In this document: positions 50,754-60,000 of the stretch, one piece after another
Layout: every line of letters begins with the position of its first letter
Numbering within the stretch: the first letter of the stretch is position 1
Source: Polytrichum commune
Taxonomy: Eukaryota > Streptophyta > Polytrichopsida > Polytrichales > Polytrichaceae
Assembly: GCA_950295325.1 (NCBI GenBank)
Contig: OX485808.1
Coordinates: 14,388,501-14,448,500, forward strand
Length of the DNA: 60,000 nt
Reading direction: 5' to 3'
Position numbers and translations under genes: made by a program
Notes under the pieces: model-generated
The model's database searches: none
What the model was told of the DNA's origin: nothing
Seen by the model: only the letters and a program-made list of their open reading frames with translations

Positions 50754-51120
50754 CAGGGCTTTTATGTTGGATGAATGAGAGGTGCACTTGTATACAATAA
50801 TTATCTCTTTCCCATATACAGGCCACGAGGTCTGAGTTACAATATTAGAGAGTAACCATGTAACAAAGGTCACAAAATTCACCATGTTTTGCACCTGAAG
50901 CCTCAAAATTGACAAAGTAATATTGAACTCATGATCCATATGAAACATGAAAACATCATGACTTCAAACTACCATGTAGGGGTCACCATCCACATTTAAC
51001 TAAATTCTCAAAATTTACAGTCTTAGAAATGCTTATAATATGAAAGAGACTCCCAAATTTGGAGGGAGGTATCGCATACAAGCGTACCTCAGTCTCATTC
51101 ATCCAACATAAAAGCCTTGA
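50754..51120. mobile_element. ~367-bp inverted-repeat element (MITE-like)
   Basis: The left end GGGCTTTTATGTTGGATGAA TGAGAGGT and the right end, whose reverse complement reads AAGGCTTTTATGTTGGATGA ATGAGACT, form about 30-base imperfect terminal inverted repeats. The inner GCACTTGTATAC and CGCATACAAGCG also pair loosely. A partial third copy of the arm (GGATGGATGAGAGGTACATT) lies at about 51256. No coding capacity. Confidence 0.65.
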
Positions 51121-51399
51121 AATAGGATGCATTGTGGAGGTTGTTATCATTAGTTGATTTGACATCATAATTAGTTCTAAAGACCCATAATTAGTCTACT
51201 CCAAATATTTGAGATGAGTTAGCCACAAATCTATAGGGGTCAAAGTTACTATATGGATGGATGAGAGGTACATTAGTATGTGAAAAGTCCCCCTCCCCCA
51301 AATTTTCTTCTTAAGAATGTTTTAGCAGCTCCAAACAAAGTTATAAAGACCCTGACCACTGCGGGTGCAACATATTCTTGTCACCCTGGATTGAAGTTT

Positions 51400-52700
51400 T
51401 TTTGCATAGAAATTCTTAGATAAGTGATTGGCCTGTCAAGTGTTATAAATTTAAAGGATTTTCACAAGTGACAACAGGACAGCAATTCAGTAGACACTTA
51501 ACCTTATGCAGATGACACCTCATATAGTAGATTAGAATTGCAACATATTGACAATGCTTCAAAATCAAACCCTGAAGATTTCTGTTCTTTGTTTGTTTAA
51601 AGTAACTGTAATATAAGGAGAGGACCTGACCCTGTACCGAACACATTCATCAGATTTTTGTAAACGTCAATTAATTACAGACTCCAGACCTGTAGACAAA
51701 GAATCTCATTTAAACATGGAGCAGGTGATCATCTGCTCCCTACCAGCTATATTCCAAAAATTAAAGATTGAGTGAATTGGTTCCAATGCAAGGTGGGCAC
51801 TGTTGATTAACCCTAATTAAGTAGTGCAAAGAAAAGGGACAAAACCAGTAACATAAGGATCTGCCCTTGAACACATTCATGGTTCTGCATGAGAGCTTGC
51901 ATTTTATATTATTCAAATAGAAGCTCCAGAGTGTAGACAGAGAGATCAATGAATGGGGAGAACCGACAGCTAGTTACAGATGAACCTGCTTGATCGGTAA
52001 TCGTCATGTGGAGTTAATGTCATATTCGTTTGTCAACTTTGTGACCTTCTTAGTTTCCACTGAGAGAAAGTGTCATATTTTGTGACATTATTGTGCTCCA
52101 TAAGTTGACATTAATGCAGTGAAAATGCAATGAAAGTGAGAGTTTGAGAAATAACTGGTTCAAATTCAAGACTTCGGGAATCGGGACAATTACCCATCGA
52201 TCTAGAAGAATTTACAGAATATTCATCAATTTAATAAGGAAAAACTGAAAGCCGTCAACATCTAACTGGCTTATATTGGAAATAACAGGATCTCAACCGA
52301 TTATACCGAAAAATATCCCCGGACACTGACAGAGCTCAAACGCATGGAGCAGTTGGTTGTTTGTTCCATACTTTCTGGAATTGGATCGAATGGTTCCAAA
52401 GCCTCCAGACGCACAGAGAGATTTATAAACCCTAACTAGGGGAGGACCAACTGGTAACATGAGGACCTGACTCTGAACTCATAAATTCATGATTGTTCTG
52501 GCCGGCGAGAGATTATGATGCTAGTCAGAACGCAGACTAAACTTCAGGTCGACAGCAAACGAGGTCGTACTCCAAATTAAGATGCAAACTCAAAACAATG
52601 TGGACAGTACAGCCAGAACATTTATAGTAGGGAGTAAATTCTCAGGAGTACAAGTTCTTACAAATGCAGGCCGAGTACAGCAGCAATTGCGATCGATGCA
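51400..52700 (+). repeat. Tandemly duplicated segment downstream of the short PDF1-like gene
   Basis: Shared order of motifs: AACATGGAGCAG, TGAATTGGTTCC / CGAATGGTTCC, AACCCTAA, CAGTAACATAAGGATCTG / TGGTAACATGAGGACCTG, CTCCAGA.TGTAGACAGAGAGAT / CTCCAGACGCACAGAGAGAT. They occur at about 51650-51950 and again at 52340-52510. Between them lies a copy of the 212-bp unit of 58.6 kb. Degenerate and non-coding. Confidence 0.55.
51994..52136. mobile_element. 143-bp insertion (copy 2 of the element at 43748)
   Basis: It splits a repeat unit whose intact form at 58608-58819 and 58820-59044 runs GAACCGGTTGAGTTTGAGAA. Here 143 bases lie between ACCTGCTTGA and GAGTTTGAGAAATAA. TGA flanks both sides (51991-51993, 52137-52139). 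The roughly 115-base core matches copy 1 closely; the outer 20 bases on each side do not. Confidence 0.65.
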
Positions 52701-53779
52701 GTGACACTGCATGCTTAAAATCTCATTCATCAATTCAAAGTCCTACAGCAGCTAGCACGACAAATACACTACAGGTGGAATTATGACTAATCATAACCAA
52801 AGAGGGAACCCAATTCGTCACAGTGCACTAGTTGTTTGGTCACGGATCAGGTGAGTACTTGGTGTCATAACGCATGACATGTGAGTACTCGGAGTTGTGT
52901 CCACATTGATCTGCAAAGTCTCTGAGATTGAACTGCAGATTAAACTGCATGTGTAAAGTTAACCTCAAATTGCATGGAGTTTGCACTACAAGCATGTGTC
53001 AAGGCTAATTGTCTTCGATCACTGGAAAATATGTAATCTACTGTAATAGTGACATATTTACATGTTCTTTCACCAATACGCGACAATCAATCATGCATAG
53101 GACTCGTATGCTAATGTTCTGGAGGTAGAGACTTTCCAGACCAAATTTGTGCAATTCCAAACTGCGCATGTAAATAGCTCCAATCCAAACATGGATACTT
53201 TCGTGGAATGACAAAAACTACATGAATCTGCATTTCTAATGATCTGGACACACTACAAGCATAATATGAGTCATGGGCCATCGTTCCCTTGTCGTTGAAA
53301 ACTTGTCCTATGCAATTCTGGACACCAGGTAAATATGTCTTGTTCTTCCATCGACCCAGGACAATTGCCTAGGACTCATTCATATCCTAGTAGTGAACTA
53401 TTTGAAATGATGTATGAGGAGAATGCTGGAGAAGTATAGGCAGCTTCATTATGAGCTTCACATCACAAGATGATACATGGAACAATGGCAGTACTAATTA
53501 AGTCTCAGATCTTGATGAATGTGGGCATCTATCAGCCCATGGCCACCACATAATTATTACACAAAACAGACTACAATCAACCTAGTATGTAACCAACTAC
53601 ACTTAACCCTGACCCTTAGAAGTAAGCTAAACAAACATCATGTCACTCCATATTACGTTGCAATTGTATTCTTGTAAACTGCAAGGTTCAAGTAAAGACG
53701 AAGTTAGTCAACATTTTCAAATTCCAGAAAAAGAAGGAGACAATCGGCTTGATCATGATCAGGTGATGAGATATTGAGA

Positions 53780-56487
53780 TCAGTTGCGTCTGCCGTAGCC
53801 GTTGTTGGCGTTCTCGAAGTTGGTGGCCATGACTGCGGCCGATTGCTGGGAGCCCAGGGCGCCGTGGAAGGCAGCTTTCACTTGGAATGGCGTGTAGGGG
53901 TAGTTGCGGTTGGTGTAGGAGTTAAGAATAGCCGCTGTGCCTTGACGGAGCAGGGCGCCGTAAGCATCTGGGCGGGTGTTGGTGAGGCCTTGGTACAGAG
54001 TCATTTGGCCACCGAAGATGCTGGTGATTCCGGAGAGTCCACCGGAGCCACCGGAGGTGCCGCTTCCGAACAGGTCCAGGAGGGTGGTCAGGATGGACAG
54101 GAAGTCTGGGAAGCTCGATGTGTGGGACGACCAGAATCTACACAAAAACTCCAACAAAAAGATTAGTATCATTTCTAGACATCTCATGTCTGCAGGAGGA
54201 AATTCATTGGTATCTACAGATCCAACTCTTCACATCCAATAGACTGTATCTGTCTGGAGGAAATTAACTGATATCATCAAAAATCCATCCTCGCATTAAG
54301 GACATGCCAGATCTATTTTTCTGTAAACTCGATACCACTGTACATATCATTACGTCAATTAATGTGCAACCAATGTGCATATGGGACTGTACTTGCAGAG
54401 AGGTTAGTCTTGGTCCTTATGCATCGAAGATAGATCCTTGCAGCTCCGGAAGTCCAGAAAATGTAAGCTGCAAACAAGCATCAACAGCCTGATGCTGGCA
54501 AGTGCTAGGTGACTGATCGGTGTGCATTATATTTGTTTGTATCTATACATCACAACACCGTCTATGATATTTAGTGTCACCTTTTTAATAGAAATACAAA
54601 ACGCTATAACCATTTACTGTAGATCTCAGTTTTTACCAAGAAAGATCAAATTTGGTTGTTTGGACACTATAGAACATTCACATCTTCACTCAGCACTCCG
54701 TAATAGTTAGTGACACTAAATACCATATTAAACGGTGTAGTGGTCAACTGTAGCATGTTTTCACTGTAACACTCCTGAGACCAAGTTTAATCCCATGTGG
54801 AACTACATGAAGATGGAATACCGTAGGGTGCTGTCTGGTCCGACACAAGAATTATTTTGAGGGAAGAAATTTTCCCGTGTCGTACCCACATTGATAATCC
54901 ATGCTCAATCCAACGCTTTCGGCATCACTCAAAGTGTTGAAGCAGACATCTGACTGAACGGTTATAAACTGTCCTATATAGTATTAGCATGTCTCCGAGG
55001 CCACATGATCAGCTAGCAATTTTAATGGGCTTGCAATACCATCTATACTCACACAGCAACTTGAATGTGAAATTTTCAGCCCTATATGCTTGGCACTAGA
55101 ATGCATGCTAACCCCACTCCAGCCACTCAGATGAATCCTTGTGACACTCGACAATGTCGACGTCACATTGAAGCTTGACAGACAACTGGAACTTATCGAC
55201 ATCGATAGACTTAATTGGAGACATATATGGAGCTGAATCTGCACTGAAGCTATGGTGCATAAGTACTGCTACATGTCACCTCAATCCGACAACTCAAATG
55301 AATCACTGTAAAAATTCTATAGAGTCGGCGCCGTCGACACAATATTGACATGACAGCAAACGGATGGAGTTTACAGGAGACACATGCCCCATACACGTAC
55401 GAGCAAGTGTACTGGAAATTAGCTATGGCGAATGCTACAATACAGTTGGAAGTATAAAATTTATACTTACGAGCAAGTGCCGGGTGTAGACGCAGGGGCG
55501 GGGGTGGAAGGTGTGTAGGGGCTGGCCACGGGTGCGGAAACCACAGGACTTGCGCCGGAGGCAGGTCCCGCCGACGGATCGGTCGGAGTGCCATACGTCT
55601 TCTCTCCAGCAAATGGACTCGCCTGCGACAAAGCAAAACCCAAACCAAAACCAAAACATCCACATGATTCATGTCAATCCACCACAGCTGTAGACTTCAT
55701 ACCCAAAGTACGTATCTCAGCAAAACACTTTTTGCCAACCAAGCAAACACCCAACGGAGGGTCTAGAGCTTCTTCATATAGTTAGCTGCTGACTATATAT
55801 ACACACATATATTATATACAGATAACCTCCACCATCACTCATGGTGGTTTGTTGCATTCAACAACAAACCATACTGTCCAGGAAAAACATCCATAGAGGT
55901 GATCTGTATGCCTCTTTGCCGCATACCATGGATCAATATGGATCAGAGGCACAACTTTACCCAAAAAACCATCAAACTCAATGAATCAGTAAAACACGCG
56001 AGGAGAAAGGAAATAAAAAACGTCGGTCTATGTTTTACCAAAACATAGTACCGACATGTCAACCCGAATGCATCACCAAGCTTCTTGCCTCAATACAATA
56101 CGCATGCAACCCCATAGAGCTGATGACACAGTCGAGTAACTACCTGACCTTCAAACCCAATACTAAAAGGGGACACACGCTACCAGCTCTTGATCAACCA
56201 TGTATACCACACCTTCACCCAAACACTTCATTAAACTCAATGCAACAACAAACCAAGGGTTGAAGGAGATACGTAAGCTCGAAACCCATCCAGCTCTGAA
56301 GCAGCAACATTGTGACCCACGCCTTCACCCAAAAACAGTGGGCCCAAAACCTCAACAAACTCACAAAAGTCTACATCAGGACAGAAAGAAGTGGAAAGCA
56401 TGTGGTATGTGTTCATACCTCTTTATTATCGGCCGCGACGCCGAGGATAAAGCATGCTACAGTGAGAGCAGCCAAAACTCGAGCCAT
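53780..56487 (-). CDS. PDF1: Short PDF1-like secreted protein
   Basis: Three exons on the minus strand: 56487-56419, 55622-55471 and 54137-53780, phases agreeing (579 bases, 192 residues). Exon 1 encodes the signal peptide (MARVLAALTVACFILGVAAD NKE). Exon 2 encodes a short Pro/Ser/Thr-rich stretch, ASPFAGEKTYGTPTDPSAGP to PAPASTPGTCS. Exon 3 encodes the conserved PDF1-like C-terminal domain: [69 protein letters not shown]. The last intron sits in the same codon as in the paralogue at 41344-44584, and exon 3 is 30 bases longer, from a GTSGGSGGLS insertion. The protein lacks the long repeat array. Exons 1 and 2 are too short or start-less to stand out alone and were joined by splice sites and frame. 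A secreted epidermal wall role is inferred from the family. Confidence 0.87.
54138..55470 (-). other. Last intron of the short PDF1-like gene
   Basis: 1,333 bases from donor GTAAGT (complement of 55465-55470) to acceptor TGTAG (complement of 54138-54142). Unlike the equivalent intron of the paralogue, it does not show the six ~120-bp units. It is AT-rich and I see no element in it. Confidence 0.75.
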
Positions 56488-56579
56488 CTTTGCAGTGAAG
56501 AAGGCGAAGCTCGATCAAAGAAGAAAGACTAGAGAGATTTCCTCAGCGAGCAAGCTGAGCAGTCTTTCCGAAGTGGCGA

Positions 56580-56810
56580 TGGGGGGGAAGGCGGGGGGCC
56601 TATATAGTCCGGAGGGGGGAAAAGGGGTCTTAATGGGGCGCCATTATATAGAAGCGCCCCGACGCACCGGTTGTAACCGGTGGCCCGGGCGGGGGGACGG
56701 TGCCCACGAGCGACCGGACGTACGGGTCTCCTTGCGGTACGCCGGCAAGGTAACCGGGTGGTCCGGTGGCGGTCTACCTGCCAGGCTTTGGCCCGGGCGC
56801 TTGTGGTTTA
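56580..56810 (-). promoter_or_regulatory. GC-rich promoter-proximal block
   Basis: Markedly richer in G and C than its surroundings. It contains C/G homopolymer runs and repeated CCGG cores (ACCGGTTGTAACCGGT is a palindrome at about 56658-56673, and GCCCGGGC occurs twice). It covers the region from just before the transcript start to about 300 bases upstream of the ATG. Confidence 0.5.
56599..56607 (-). promoter_or_regulatory. TATA box of the short PDF1-like gene
   Basis: On the minus strand this reads CTATATAGG, about 113 bases before the ATG at 56487, which gives a leader of about 80 bases. A second candidate, CTATATAATGG, lies at about 56642-56652. Confidence 0.55.
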
Positions 56811-56977
56811 AGTTGTTAGTAAAAAAAATTCTCATCAATATTTTACACCTGGATTGCATGTCAAATGAGGGCCAGTTATGCTAACTTGATTGGTGGAGAG
56901 AAATTGTCGAAATTTTCTCTGAGTGACAGTCCCTTCACACAGGAATGGTTCTAAGGAACACACCCGTCACAGGGCCG

Positions 56978-57020
56978 CTATATATATGTGTGTGTGTGCG
57001 CATATATATATATATATATA
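56978..57020. repeat. Compound (TA)n(TG)n(TA)n microsatellite
   Basis: TA repeats, then TGTGTGTGTGTGCGCA, then ten TA repeats, in AT-rich flank. Confidence 0.9.
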
Positions 57021-58607
57021 AGAGCCATATTCAAGTCCGAGTATTTTGGAAAGAGGACAGTTTGCATCACACAAAAGTTGCATCAAGTCTTAAGTCTCGT
57101 TTCCCAGCTTGAAACGTTAATGCAATACGTAGAGAGGTGAAGACTATAACTTCATTAAGCAGCTACATGATGGTTTCTTTTCAAAGAGAGAGGTTGCAAT
57201 TACAAGACTGATAAGTTACAAATGCTAGTCAAAATCCACAATACATGGGTGAGAGCTTCGCTTAAATGGGGAACCCCATAATTAAAGGAGAACTATGCTC
57301 ACGTGATACACGGTCCCACAAAAACACAGCCAAGGAGTTGTGTAATATTATGACTAGAGATTTAAACAAATGAAGTCGATTTAACACTTTATTTTAAACA
57401 CTCTAATCTAATATCCATGTACAATCTGCCCTCGGATGTTGCAACAAGACCACTCAAATCGGTTGCCTCAACAAAAAGGAAAATGAGAGTGACCATCCAC
57501 TTCACATTAACTTATGAACCATGACGAAGATTTTCATATTGAGATGTGGATTTCCCTCCTATTTTTCTTTGTCGTGGCTTGCGACCAATGATCCATGAGA
57601 GTTTGTACACCAATTTTCATTTTTTTGGTCAAGGCCTTTGTTGCCTTTGTTTACTAGTGCAAACTTGCCCTCATTAGGGATGAAATTTGAAGTATAAATG
57701 CCAGGACACATGTGACACAAAAGAGTTATGATTCTTTTGGACGTGGTAGGTTTAAGTTACATGGGCCTTATATGGTCACACTTCTTAATCAAACACTTGT
57801 ATTTAAGGGTGTAAGAATGGTAAAGTGGACTCAAAAAAAAACTCCAGTCGTTAAAACCACAGTTTTTGGGGTTAAACGACTAGAATTAGTAGTCGAATGT
57901 TAATGAAATTGGATGATTGTTTTTCATAGTGCCCCTAATGTTATCTTAAGTACTCAAATAAAGAATATCAAGATGGGATCTTCAAAACTTATATCAACAT
58001 GTGCTTGAATACACTTATTTAGAATGACAAAGACTCTTTCAATGGTACGTCACAAAAAATATAACCTCAGTGCGTCGCTTCAAAAATGAAACCCCTGTCA
58101 ATTGCTTATTTACTCAACAGAAGTAAACATGTATGTTGGATTTTGAACCTTGAAAATGAAGTGCACTCAACATGGGTTAGAAAGACAAGCAACCTTCAAG
58201 AATGAGACGGCAATTTTATTTTTCGAAGTCGGACGAAGCAAGTAGGGAGCATGCGCTTCATCCAAGCACTGAAGGAGACGTACCCAGGGCAGGGCCCAGC
58301 CCTGGACAGATGTGATCCAGCCCAGGGCAGGCATTGAGTTCGGAAGGGAGGCAGAAATCTGACGAGCTTGCTCTCTTAGAACCTGGTGGCCAGGATTATC
58401 ATGAAGCTATAGGACACTGGTGAACATGAGCACCTTGTGCCATAGAATCATAGAAGTATCATAAGGTTAAGCACAGTCCATGGAAGCAGCTGTCATGTAA
58501 GAATCACAGACTTTCAAGGTCCAGCATCGGGAGGCTTGCACTGTACCAATTTTCTAACCATCGGAGCCTAGTATGTCCGGGAAGAACCGGTGCAATGATC
58601 GGGGAGA

Positions 58608-59044
58608 ACCGGCAGTGAGGTACAATTGAACCGGTTGAGTTTGAGAAATAACCGGTTGAAGTTCAAGACTGCAGGAAATTTACCGATCATTATAGAGGAA
58701 TTTATGGAATATACCCCAATTTAATAAAGGAAAATCGGAGGATGTCAAGGTGTAACCAGTTGGACTTGCAAACACTAGGTTCTCAACCGATTATGCCCAA
58801 ATATCTTCCCGATCACTGAACCGGCGGTTAGTTATGGATGAACCGGTTGAGTTTGAGAAATAACCGGTTGACGTTCGAGACTTCAGGAGAATTATCAATC
58901 ATTTTTTAGGAATCTATAGAAGAATATTCCTCACATGAATGAAAGCAAAACTAGAAGATGTCAACATGTAACCGGCTGGATTTAGAATCACTAACTAGGA
59001 TCTTGACCGACTATATATGCCCAAAAACTTCCCGGGCACTCATC
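58608..59044 (+). repeat. Two tandem ~212-bp units with ACCGG motifs
   Basis: Units start with ACCGG at 58608 and 58820. Both contain GAACCGGTTGAGTTTGAGAA and ATAACCGGTTGA, then AAGACTGCAGG / GAGACTTCAGG, GGATGTCAAGGTGTAACC / AGATGTCAACATGTAACC, TTCTCAACCGA / ATCTTGACCGA, and TTCCCG. A third copy, split by an insertion, lies at 51962-52329. Confidence 0.8.
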
Positions 59045-59843
59045 GGAACACATCGGTGTACAAGAATGAATAAATAATGTTGGGTAGGGTGAAAGAGTTT
59101 TGATCATCGGCTACTTGTTCTTGGATTTGTCGCAGGTGCAATATTATGCATTGGACACACACAAGGTTGAACTCTTTGAGCTGGTTTCGATAGACAACAA
59201 GCCTACGTTGGTAGACTTGTTCCATCACATGATTTGAGGGTGGGTTTACACATCCCGGGGGGTGGACTCTCCATACAACGTACAAACTAACGTGAGTGTA
59301 AGAAGGGGTATTATTCAAGATATTAAAGTACATAGTATACATGAGAGAGAGAGAGAGAGAGGTGTTATTTTTCTCTTTTCTCTAGTGCGTACATTTAGAA
59401 AGGCTACTAAGAATTTTGAAGCAAAGGTAAAGGTAAATGTACACAAGGGGGTCCTAAGGGTTAGGGAAAAAATTGACAATATATGTGTTAGTTTCATCTC
59501 ATTCAAGTTTTCATTCATTATTGTCATATGATGATAGTCCTTAATGACTACCTTAATATACATTCTTGTTAGGGTTTGCATTTGGGTTCTAGGTTTTACA
59601 AGCTAGAGGCTCTTGGAGTGCTCATTGGCTACGCTGAGATTTGCTCTACGGATTGTGGTTGAGTAATTATGCTCTTGTCTTTGTTTGTTTGATGCAATCA
59701 TTGAGTTACATGTTGTGGATGAAAAAATGTTCAATGACTTTTAGTAATAAAGGCCTATTTGATTTATGGTTTTTATTTTGTATATGTAGTGGAGGCATTT
59801 ATCACATTAAATTGAAAAGCTTAGCATAAGTACATGACTCCAT

Positions 59844-59960
59844 TTTCTAGCATGCCGTTAGTGCGTATACATTTGTTTTTATTTATAAACTTCTCATACA
59901 TTGGGGGCTTAATGTCATAGTGACCCATGCACGTCATTTAGGTTTCCAATGAAGAGTCCC
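59844..59960 (+). repeat. Dispersed repeat family J, copy 3
   Basis: Reads TTTCTAGCATGCCGTTAGTG, then TTGGGGGCTTAATGTCATAG and CGTCATTTAGGTTTCCAATG. It is the same order as 36913-37035 and the reverse complement of 39001-39124. Confidence 0.65.
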
Positions 59961-60000
59961 CCCCGCGGGGTTTACATTAGGATCTCGGTTCATGAAATTG

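Larger units (their letters stand above)
44585..53779. other. Intergenic region between the two convergent PDF1-like genes
   Basis: Contains the 3' ends of both PDF1-like genes, one unrecognised coding relic (44954-45367), tandem duplications at 45.6-46.2, 47.16-47.83 and 51.4-52.7 kb, a MITE at 50754, and dispersed-repeat copies at about 48.9-49.15 kb. In 46.2-47.1, 48.1-48.9, 49.2-50.7 and 52.7-53.6 kb I see only AT-rich sequence with short tracts such as the TA run near 46588-46600. Confidence 0.6.
56488..60000. other. Promoter side of the short PDF1-like gene and unassigned flank
   Basis: Apart from the TATA box, the GC-rich block, the microsatellites, the tandem units at 58.6 kb and the family J copy at 59844, listed separately, I see nothing gene-like. 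Positions 57040-58560 are AT-rich with only short chance frames, and 59045-59840 likewise, with a (GA)n tract at 59343-59361. Confidence 0.55.

Noticed and set aside
53774-54166. Plus-strand 130-codon frame opposite the short PDF1-like last exon
   Set aside because: Mirror of the conserved C-terminal exon on the other strand, whose protein is clearly recognisable.
56200-56884. Plus-strand open frames over the short PDF1-like exon 1 and its promoter
   Set aside because: They are antisense to the signal-peptide exon and the GC-rich promoter and resemble no protein.

Overview
The window is nuclear DNA of a land plant. It holds intron-rich genes with GT-AG introns, one of them encoding a probable chloroplast-targeted enzyme, and two genes of the plant-specific protodermal factor 1 (PDF1)-like cell-wall family. 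TRRAP introns are mostly 120-700 bp, and intergenic DNA is AT-rich and full of small DNA-transposon relics. I cannot name the species. Nothing bacterial, viral or organellar was recognised, and I found no tRNA, rRNA or CRISPR array.

Layout: (1) 235-21961, plus strand: the 3' nine-tenths of a TRRAP/Tra1 gene, the PIKK-family pseudokinase scaffold of the SAGA and NuA4 complexes. 39 exons can be joined with every reading-frame phase agreeing, giving 3,618 residues through the FATC end; roughly the first 250 residues lie before the window. (2) 24840-30256, plus: a seven-exon fold-type IV PLP aminotransferase (D-amino-acid transaminase / aminodeoxychorismate lyase type) with a probable transit peptide split over three small exons. 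(3) 39885-44584, plus: a PDF1-like secreted Ser/Thr/Pro-rich protein of 749 residues with a TATA box, a 1.3-kb leader intron and a repetitive wall domain. (4) 53780-56487, minus: a short PDF1-like paralogue of 192 residues, tail-to-tail with the first, keeping the signal peptide and C-terminal domain but without the long repeat domain.

The intergenic DNA (22.0-24.8, 30.3-39.9, 44.6-53.8 and 56.5-60 kb) holds mobile-element relics. These include a three-copy foldback family in introns of TRRAP and the aminotransferase; a PIF/Harbinger (Tourist)-type MITE with a TTA target duplication; and a 555-bp pogo-like element with a TA duplication that still carries an interrupted helix-turn-helix reading frame. 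There are several other terminal-inverted-repeat elements, and a roughly 142-bp insertion seen twice with internal empty sites for comparison.

The most unusual property of the locus is the density of local tandem duplications with periods of about 110-350 bp. They occur in the aminotransferase first intron, in both PDF1 introns (in the leader intron each unit brings its own potential splice acceptor), inside the PDF1 coding repeat (54-bp units), and at 45.6, 47.2, 51.4-52.7 and 58.6 kb. The genes are not an operon and are functionally unrelated apart from the PDF1 pair.
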